Assembly: GCF_011047315.1 (NCBI RefSeq)
Contig: NZ_CP049259.1
Span: 2,275,001 to 2,339,000 of the forward strand
DNA from: Altererythrobacter sp. BO-6
GTDB taxonomy: Bacteria; Pseudomonadota; Alphaproteobacteria; Sphingomonadales; Sphingomonadaceae
Length of the DNA: 64,000 bases
Reading direction: 5' to 3'
Positions 58,786 through 64,000 of this stretch are shown here, piece by piece (the stretch's first letter is position 1; every line of letters starts with the position of its first letter). Under the pieces are notes generated by a model. It made no database searches and had not been told where the DNA came from. It worked only from the letters and a program-made list of their open reading frames with translations. A program made the position numbers and the translations under genes.

Positions 58786-59934
58786 ATGGAGTCGTCAAGC
58801 TCTCAAAAATCCTCTGGAGCCGCCTCCGGATGGAAACTGCGCTGGATCGCCTGGCGCAATCGTGTGCTGGCCGATCCGCGCTTTCAGGACTGGGCCGCGC
58901 GCAACTGGCTGACCCGCCGCGTGGCGCGGCGCAAGGCACGTGAAGTGTTCGATCTGGTCGCAGGCTTTACCTACACGCAGACCCTGCTGGCAGTGCTGGA
59001 AAGCGGATTGCTCGATCGGCTGGGCGAGGGGCCGTGCAGCCTTGCGGACGCGGCGGCCGTTGCGGGCCTGGGCGAGGCAGCGACCGAGCGACTCGTCAAG
59101 GCGGCGGCCGCGCTCGATCTCGCCGAGGAAGTCGCGCCAAAGGTATGGATGCTGGGGCAGCGCGGCGCAGCGTTGAGCACCCAGGAAGGGGCGAAGGCGA
59201 TGATTCGCCATCACCCGTTGCTTTATCGCGACCTGGCCGATCCGCTGGCGCTGCTGCGGCAGGACCGGTCAGCGCCGACCGAGCTGTCAGAATTCTGGCG
59301 CTATGCCGCGCGCGCGGACGCCGATGCGGAGGCCGAGTCGGCGGTCACGCCTTATTCGCAATTGATGGCGGCCTCACAGGCGATGGTCGCGCGCGAAGTG
59401 CTGCGCGCCTATCGCTTCGGCAGGCATGCGGCGCTGCTCGATGTCGGTGGCGGGCACGGGGCCTTCGCCAGCGCGGTTGCCGAGCACTACCCCGCATTGC
59501 GACTCGGCATCTTCGACCTGCCGGGTGTTGTTGCCGGTTCAGCCGAACGACTTGCGCGGCAGGGAGTGGATCAGGTCGAGCTCCACGGAGGCGATTTCTT
59601 CAAAGACCGATTGCCGCAAGGGTATGACTGCATCTCGCTCGTGCGCATCCTGCACGATCATGACGATGATGCTGCGCAGGCGATCCTGGCCGCGACTCGG
59701 AAGGCACTGCCTGAAGGCGGTCGGCTGCTGATTGCCGAGCCGATGGCTGGAATCCGCGGCGCCGAGGCGATGGGTGACGCCTATTTCGGCCTCTACCTGT
59801 GGACAATGCGCTCTGGCCGGCCGCGCACCCGCGACGAGCTGGAAACGATGCTGCGCAAGGCGGGATTCGGCCGTTGGCAGCACCTTTCGCCGGCTCAACC
59901 GCTGATCACAAGTGTCACTGTCGCTTTTGCCTGA
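58786..59934 (+). CDS. crtF: Demethylspheroidene O-methyltransferase
   Basis: A 382-aa SAM-dependent O-methyltransferase that methylates the 1-hydroxy group of carotenoids. An N-terminal winged-helix dimer domain (FDLVAGFTYTQTLLAVLESGLLDRLGEGP) precedes the SAM domain: LLDVGGGHGAFASAVAEHYP, then ISLVRILHDHDDDAAQAIL with the catalytic His, and FGLYLWTMRSGRPRTRDELETML. ATG 58786 has no ribosome site, the PpsR site filling the space just before it. bchC follows after 114 nt with its own promoter. Confidence 0.95.
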   Translation: MESSSSQKSSGAASGWKLRWIAWRNRVLADPRFQDWAARNWLTRRVARRKAREVFDLVAGFTYTQTLLAVLESGLLDRLGEGPCSLADAAAVAGLGEAATERLVKAAAALDLAEEVAPKVWMLGQRGAALSTQEGAKAMIRHHPLLYRDLADPLALLRQDRSAPTELSEFWRYAARADADAEAESAVTPYSQLMAASQAMVAREVLRAYRFGRHAALLDVGGGHGAFASAVAEHYPALRLGIFDLPGVVAGSAERLARQGVDQVELHGGDFFKDRLPQGYDCISLVRILHDHDDDAAQAILAATRKALPEGGRLLIAEPMAGIRGAEAMGDAYFGLYLWTMRSGRPRTRDELETMLRKAGFGRWQHLSPAQPLITSVTVAFA

Positions 59935-59943
59935 CATCAAAGT

Positions 59944-59961
59944 TGTCTTGCATCATTGACA
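59944..59961. promoter_or_regulatory. PpsR/CrtJ operator 1 of bchC (covers -35)
   Basis: tgt-cttgcatcattg-aca fits TGT-N12-ACA exactly. Its right arm supplies the TTGACA -35 box of the bchC promoter. Confidence 0.82.
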
Positions 59962-59983
59962 CTCAGTACTGTCAGGCTATGAT
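59956..59983 (+). promoter_or_regulatory. bchC promoter (TTGACA, N16, TATGAT)
   Basis: A perfect -35 TTGACA (59956-59961) is followed after 16 nt by TATGAT (59978-59983). The start of transcription would lie near 59990, giving a leader of about 60 nt before the bchC ATG. Both boxes lie inside PpsR sites. Confidence 0.65.
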
Positions 59984-59987
59984 GACA
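59970..59987. promoter_or_regulatory. PpsR/CrtJ operator 2 of bchC (covers -10)
   Basis: tgt-caggctatgatg-aca fits TGT-N12-ACA exactly. It is 26 bp from operator 1, centre to centre, and covers the -10 box. Confidence 0.82.
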
Positions 59988-60048
59988 GAGGGAAATTATA
60001 TCCATCGCGAAAGGGTTGGTCGCGACGACTCAAGGGGATGTCCATTTT

Positions 60049-60984
60049 ATGGACGCGATCGCGGTGATTCTTGATGCGCCAAAGCGGCTGTCGGTTCGGC
60101 AGCTGGCGTTGAATCCCGCGGGTACTTGCGATGTCATTGTCGAAACGGTCTGGAGCGGCATCAGCAGTGGCACCGAAAAGCTGCTGTGGTCCGGCGAAAT
60201 GCCGCGCTTCCCCGGCATGGGCTATCCGCTGGTGCCGGGATATGAATCGGTTGGCCGGATTGTTGATGCTGGTGCGGATGTGCAGGAGCGGATCGGCGAA
60301 TGGGTCTTTGTCCCCGGTGCCAATTGCTACGCTGAAGCGCGAGGATTGTTCGGCGGCACAGCCAGCAGGCTGATCGTTCCCTCTGCCCGGGCACTCACCA
60401 TTTCCGAATCGCTCGCTGAAAAGGGCGTGCTTATCGCTCTCGCTGCAACCGCGCTGCATGCGCTCGGCGCGGGCGACCCGCCCGAACTGATCGTGGGGCA
60501 TGGCGTGCTGGGGCGCTTGCTGGCGCGGCTCACGATCGCGTCGGGCGCACCGGCGCCGGTCGTGTGGGACAACAAGGCCGAACGGCGCGGCGGCGCGCGC
60601 GGCTATGTCTGCATCGCCCCCAAGGATGATGACCGTCACGACTACAAGGCCATTTATGATGCCAGCGGCTATGCCCACGGGCTCGACAACCTGATCTCGC
60701 GGCTCGGCAAGCGCGGCGAGATCGTCCTCGCCGGCTTCTATTCCGACCGGCTGAGCTTCGGCTTTGCGCCCGCTTTCCAAGCTGAGGCGCGGCTGCGTAT
60801 CGCGGCCGAGTGGACGCCCGAGGATCTCGCTTCGACTCAGGCGCTGGTCGAAACCGGCGCGCTCGATCTCGATGGTCTCATCTCGCACGTGCAGCCCGCG
60901 AGTGAGGCCGAGTCCGCCTATCCGGCGGCATTCAATGAACCCGACTGTCTCAAGATGGTGTTGGACTGGAGCAGTTACACATGA
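60049..60984 (+). CDS. bchC: Bacteriochlorophyllide a dehydrogenase (chlorophyllide synthesis) BchC
   Basis: A 311-aa zinc-free medium-chain-dehydrogenase-like protein that oxidises the 3-hydroxyethyl group of the bacteriochlorin during bacteriochlorophyll a synthesis. The segments MDAIAVILDAPKRLSVRQLAL, GISSGTEKLLWSGEMPRFPGMGYPLVPGYESVG and ELIVGHGVLGRLLARLT are typical. ATG 60049 is used, with 'caagggg' about 11 nt upstream; the earlier in-frame TTG (60016) is unlikely. It is first of bchC-X-Y-Z and overlaps bchX by 4 nt. Confidence 0.95.
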   Translation: MDAIAVILDAPKRLSVRQLALNPAGTCDVIVETVWSGISSGTEKLLWSGEMPRFPGMGYPLVPGYESVGRIVDAGADVQERIGEWVFVPGANCYAEARGLFGGTASRLIVPSARALTISESLAEKGVLIALAATALHALGAGDPPELIVGHGVLGRLLARLTIASGAPAPVVWDNKAERRGGARGYVCIAPKDDDRHDYKAIYDASGYAHGLDNLISRLGKRGEIVLAGFYSDRLSFGFAPAFQAEARLRIAAEWTPEDLASTQALVETGALDLDGLISHVQPASEAESAYPAAFNEPDCLKMVLDWSSYT

Positions 60985-61964
60985 CGATGCTTGATACCGA
61001 AGCCCTGCGGCAGGAGGCGGCGATCGAGCCCGATCCCGTGCACACAGGCGAAGTAACCAGCGAAACGCAGGTTATCGCGATTTATGGCAAGGGCGGGTCG
61101 GGCAAGAGCTTTGCCCTCTCCAACCTCAGCTACATGATGGCGCAGCAGGGCAAGCGCGTGCTGTTGATCGGCTGCGATCCGAAATCGGATACCACCAGCC
61201 TGCTGTTTGGCGGCAAGAGCTGCCCGACCATTATCGAAACCAGCTCCAAGAAGAAGCTGGCGGGCGAGGAAGTACGGATCGAAGATGTCTGCTTCCAGCG
61301 CGACGGGGTGTTCGCAATGGAACTGGGCGGTCCCGAAGTCGGCCGCGGCTGCGGCGGGCGCGGGATCATCCACGGCTTCGAACTGCTCGAAAAGCTCGGC
61401 TTCCACGAATGGGGTTTCGACTACGTCCTGCTCGATTTCCTGGGTGACGTTGTGTGCGGCGGCTTCGGCCTGCCGATCGCCCGCGACATGTGCCAGAAGG
61501 TGATCGTCGTCGGCTCGAACGATTTGCAATCGCTCTATGTCGCGAACAACGTCTGCCATGCGGTGGAATATTTCCGCAAGATGGGCGGCAATGTCGGCGT
61601 AGCCGGCATGATCGTGAACAAGGATGACGGCACCGGCGAAGCCGCCGCCTTCGCCAAGGCGGTCGATATTCCCGTGCTCTGCGCGATACCGGCGGACGAG
61701 GACATCCGCCGCAAATCAGCCAATTACCAGATTATCGGAAAGCCGGGCGGCGAATGGAGCGGGCTGTTTGAACAGCTTGCAGAAAATGTCGCCAAGGCGC
61801 CGCCGCGCCGGCCCACTCCCTTAGACCAGGATGGACTGCTTGGCCTCTTCTCCCCCGAAGACACCGGAGGCGATATCCAACTCGTCCCGGCGACCCAGGC
61901 CGATATGCGCGGCGGCTCGTTCGAACCGCGCCCGTCGCTCGAGGTGATCTATGACGAGGTGTAA
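60981..61964 (+). CDS. bchX: Chlorophyllide reductase iron protein subunit BchX
   Basis: A 327-aa nitrogenase-NifH-like ATPase dimer that feeds electrons to BchY-BchZ for reduction of ring B of chlorophyllide. The P-loop is IAIYGKGGSGKSFALSNL (about residue 34-48). The two [4Fe-4S] cysteines are in GRGCGGRGIIHGFE and LGDVVCGGFGLP. Switch segment LIGCDPKSDTTS is present. It is 3 nt before bchY. Confidence 0.97.
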   Translation: MTMLDTEALRQEAAIEPDPVHTGEVTSETQVIAIYGKGGSGKSFALSNLSYMMAQQGKRVLLIGCDPKSDTTSLLFGGKSCPTIIETSSKKKLAGEEVRIEDVCFQRDGVFAMELGGPEVGRGCGGRGIIHGFELLEKLGFHEWGFDYVLLDFLGDVVCGGFGLPIARDMCQKVIVVGSNDLQSLYVANNVCHAVEYFRKMGGNVGVAGMIVNKDDGTGEAAAFAKAVDIPVLCAIPADEDIRRKSANYQIIGKPGGEWSGLFEQLAENVAKAPPRRPTPLDQDGLLGLFSPEDTGGDIQLVPATQADMRGGSFEPRPSLEVIYDEV

Positions 61965-61967
61965 CGG

Positions 61968-63503
61968 ATGACCGACCTCGGCGCCCCGATGCGCGAACGC
62001 GACACGCTCGACTTTGGTTCGTCCGAAGGAGGGGCCTGCTCGAGCAAGGACACCATGCGCGAAGCGGCGCGCAAGGCGGGCAATAGCGACGTGCTGGATC
62101 GCTATGCCGCCGATTATCCGGTCGATCCCGCGCGCGGGCCGCACGACCAGCCGCAATCGATGTGCCCGGCCTTCGGGTCGCTCCGGGTGGGCCTTCGCAT
62201 GCAGCGCACTGCGACGGTGCTCTCAGGTTCGGCCTGCTGTGTTTATGGCCTGACCTTCACTTCGCATTTCTACGGCGCGCGCCGCACGGTCGGCTACGTC
62301 CCGTTCAATTCAGAATCGCTTGTGACCGGCAAGCTGTTCGAGGACATCAAGGAAGCGGTCGAACAGCTCGCCGATCCTGCAAACTACGACACGATTGTCG
62401 TCACCAATCTGTGCGTTCCCACTGCCAGCGGCGTGCCCTTGCGGCTGCTGCCCAAGGCGATCAACGGAGTGCGCATTATCGGGATCGACGTACCTGGCTT
62501 CGGCATTCCAACCCATGCCGAAGCCAAGGACGTACTCGCTGGCGCTATGCTGCAATATGCGCGCAGTGAGGCCGAGCAGGGTCCTGTCGCCGCTCCGAAA
62601 CAGCGCTCGGATCGACCGACAGTGACTCTGCTCGGAGAGATGTTCCCGGCCGATCCGGTTGGGCTTGCCCAATTGCTGGCACCACTTGGGCTGGCCGCGG
62701 GGCCAGTCGTGCCGACGCGCGAATGGCGTGAGCTTTACGGCGCGCTCGATTGTGCCGCGGTCGCCGCGATCCATCCCTTCTACACCGCCAGCGTGCGCGA
62801 ATTCGAAGCGGCGGGCCGCAGTGTGGTCGGTTCCGCCCCGGTCGGGCGCGAAGGTACCGCTGCCTGGCTTGACGCCATTGGTGCCGCTTGCGGTGTGTCT
62901 CAGAAGCAGATCGACGCCGCGAAGAACGGCGCACTCCCGGCAATCGAAGCGGCATTGGCCGCAGCTCCGATCAAGGGGCGGGTGACTGTCTCGGGCTATG
63001 AAGGCTCCGAACTGCTGGTCGCGCGGCTGCTGATCGAAAGCGGGGCGGATGTCCCCTACGTCGGCACCGCCTGCCCGAAGACGCGCTGGTCCGATTCCGA
63101 TCGCGAATGGCTCGAGGCACGCGGCGTGCGGGTGCAATATCGCGCTAGCCTGGAACAGGATATCGCTGCGGTCGACGAATACCGACCCGATCTGGCGGTC
63201 GGCACCACCCCGGTAGTGCAGCATGCAAAGCAGGCAGGCCTGCCCGCAATGTACTTCACCAACCTCATCTCGGCTCGTCCGCTGATGGGCGTAGCGGGTG
63301 CTGGCAGCCTGGCGCAGGTGATCAACGCTGCGATCGGCAACAAGGAACGGTTCGCCCGGATGACCGCCTTTTTCGAAGGGGTGGGCAAGGACATGAGCGC
63401 AGGCGTGTGGGAAGACGTCCCGCAGGATCGCCCGCTGTTCAAGAAAAAGTTTGCAGCGCAGAACATTGCGGCCCGCAAGGCGGCCGAGGCGGTGGGCGAA
63501 TGA
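61968..63503 (+). CDS. bchY: Chlorophyllide reductase subunit BchY
   Basis: A 511-aa nitrogenase-NifD-like subunit of chlorophyllide a reductase. The catalytic core begins with [19 protein letters not shown] and [22 protein letters not shown], containing the cluster cysteines. Later landmarks are [18 protein letters not shown] and [10 protein letters not shown]. It pairs with BchZ, whose ATG overlaps its stop by 4 nt. Confidence 0.97.
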   Translation: MTDLGAPMRERDTLDFGSSEGGACSSKDTMREAARKAGNSDVLDRYAADYPVDPARGPHDQPQSMCPAFGSLRVGLRMQRTATVLSGSACCVYGLTFTSHFYGARRTVGYVPFNSESLVTGKLFEDIKEAVEQLADPANYDTIVVTNLCVPTASGVPLRLLPKAINGVRIIGIDVPGFGIPTHAEAKDVLAGAMLQYARSEAEQGPVAAPKQRSDRPTVTLLGEMFPADPVGLAQLLAPLGLAAGPVVPTREWRELYGALDCAAVAAIHPFYTASVREFEAAGRSVVGSAPVGREGTAAWLDAIGAACGVSQKQIDAAKNGALPAIEAALAAAPIKGRVTVSGYEGSELLVARLLIESGADVPYVGTACPKTRWSDSDREWLEARGVRVQYRASLEQDIAAVDEYRPDLAVGTTPVVQHAKQAGLPAMYFTNLISARPLMGVAGAGSLAQVINAAIGNKERFARMTAFFEGVGKDMSAGVWEDVPQDRPLFKKKFAAQNIAARKAAEAVGE

Positions 63504-64000
63504 GCCTGATCCTCGATCATGACCGGGCCGGTGGCTATTGGGGCGCGGTCTACGCCTTCACCGCAATCAAGGGATTGCAAGTGGTGATTGACGGGCCGGT
63601 CGGCTGCGAGAACCTGCCGGTTACCTCTGTCCTGCATTACACTGACGGGTTGCCGCCGCATGAGTTGCCGATCGTGGTGACCGGGCTGGGCGAAGAAGAG
63701 CTGGGCAAGACCGGCACCGAAGGCGCGATGAAGCGCGCCTGGCAAACGCTCGATCCCGATCTGCCTTCGGTGGTGGTGACCGGGTCGATCGCCGAAATGA
63801 TCGGCGGCGGGGTGACGCCTGAAGGCACGACGATCAAGCGCTTCCTGCCGCGCACGATTGACGAGGATCAGTGGGAAAGCGCGGACCGTGCGCTCAGCTG
63901 GCTGTGGACCGAATTCGGGCCAAAGAAGATGCCCGCACGGCGCGAGCGCAAGGAAGGCGAAAAGCCCAAGGTCAACATCATCGGCCCGTCATACGGCATG
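63500..64000 (+). CDS. bchZ: Chlorophyllide reductase subunit BchZ (3' truncated by window)
   Basis: The first 167 codons of the NifK-like subunit are present. Recognisable parts are [76 protein letters not shown] and [15 protein letters not shown]. The rest lies outside. In this gene order pufBALM usually follows, but that cannot be checked here. Confidence 0.95.
   Translation, partial: MSLILDHDRAGGYWGAVYAFTAIKGLQVVIDGPVGCENLPVTSVLHYTDGLPPHELPIVVTGLGEEELGKTGTEGAMKRAWQTLDPDLPSVVVTGSIAEMIGGGVTPEGTTIKRFLPRTIDEDQWESADRALSWLWTEFGPKKMPARRERKEGEKPKVNIIGPSYGM

Overview
The window comes from a GC-rich alphaproteobacterial chromosome, very probably an aerobic anoxygenic phototroph of the Sphingomonadales (Erythrobacter/Porphyrobacter/Citromicrobium type). 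The basis is a 23S-5S-tRNA-fMet rRNA operon end, an Entner-Doudoroff operon with ATGA-type gene overlaps, several TonB-dependent receptors, DUF1465/DUF465 proteins typical of alphaproteobacteria, and the start of a bacteriochlorophyll/carotenoid photosynthesis gene cluster (PGC) at the right edge. The taxonomic call is an inference from gene content and order.

Layout. 1-1.6 kb: 3' part of 23S rRNA, 5S rRNA and initiator tRNA, closed by a strong intrinsic terminator. 1.7-2.9 kb: an acyl-CoA dehydrogenase. 2.9-11.5 kb (minus strand): chemotaxis cluster cheA-cheW-cheY-cheB-cheR, then a GGDEF-EAL protein and a methyl-accepting chemotaxis protein that is frameshifted in its HAMP region. 11.6-26.1 kb: mixed housekeeping and transport genes (MATE pump, orphan 2Fe-2S protein, Fur-box-linked siderophore receptor, arsC-like reductase, MFS transporter, PmtA-like methyltransferase, lipB, old-yellow-enzyme homologue, DMT transporter, nadA, two uncharacterised proteins, metallo-beta-lactamase-fold hydrolase). 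26.2-27.7 kb: a glycerol kinase gene broken by a one-base deletion. 27.7-34.3 kb: DUF1465 and two DUF465 proteins, ptsP (EI-Ntr), a RodZ-like HTH protein, a CpoB-like protein, and tilS, which seems to start at ATT. 34.3-43.1 kb: the operon zwf-edd-glk-eda-ppc, facing a divergent LacI-family regulator. 43.1-47.9 kb: rimO, a potassium channel, surE, serS and a DUF2892 protein. 48-52.5 kb: a TonB receptor with a divergent TetR regulator, then a DUF3422 protein.

52.5-64 kb is the PGC: bchI-bchD-bchO-small membrane ORF (plus), crtC and crtD (minus), crtF (plus), and bchC-bchX-bchY-bchZ (plus; bchZ runs off the window). BchI/BchD belong to Mg-chelatase. BchX/Y/Z are chlorophyllide reductase and BchC acts next in bacteriochlorophyll synthesis. 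CrtC/CrtD/CrtF make methoxylated acyclic carotenoids. Four perfect TGT-N12-ACA sites (the PpsR/CrtJ consensus) sit at the three plus-strand promoter regions. At bchI and crtF the site is the same hyphenated palindrome placed exactly one base before the ATG, with a TTGWCC box 38 nt upstream of the ATG in both. This suggests leaderless or near-leaderless transcripts under direct PpsR occlusion, and it is the most interesting signal in the window. At bchC two sites cover a good sigma-70-type promoter.

Genes are tightly packed, and no gene-free stretch longer than about 230 bases was seen outside the rRNA operon. Three convergent gene pairs share a 4-bp stop overlap (CTAG or CTAA). No CRISPR array, insertion sequence, prophage or integrase gene was seen.
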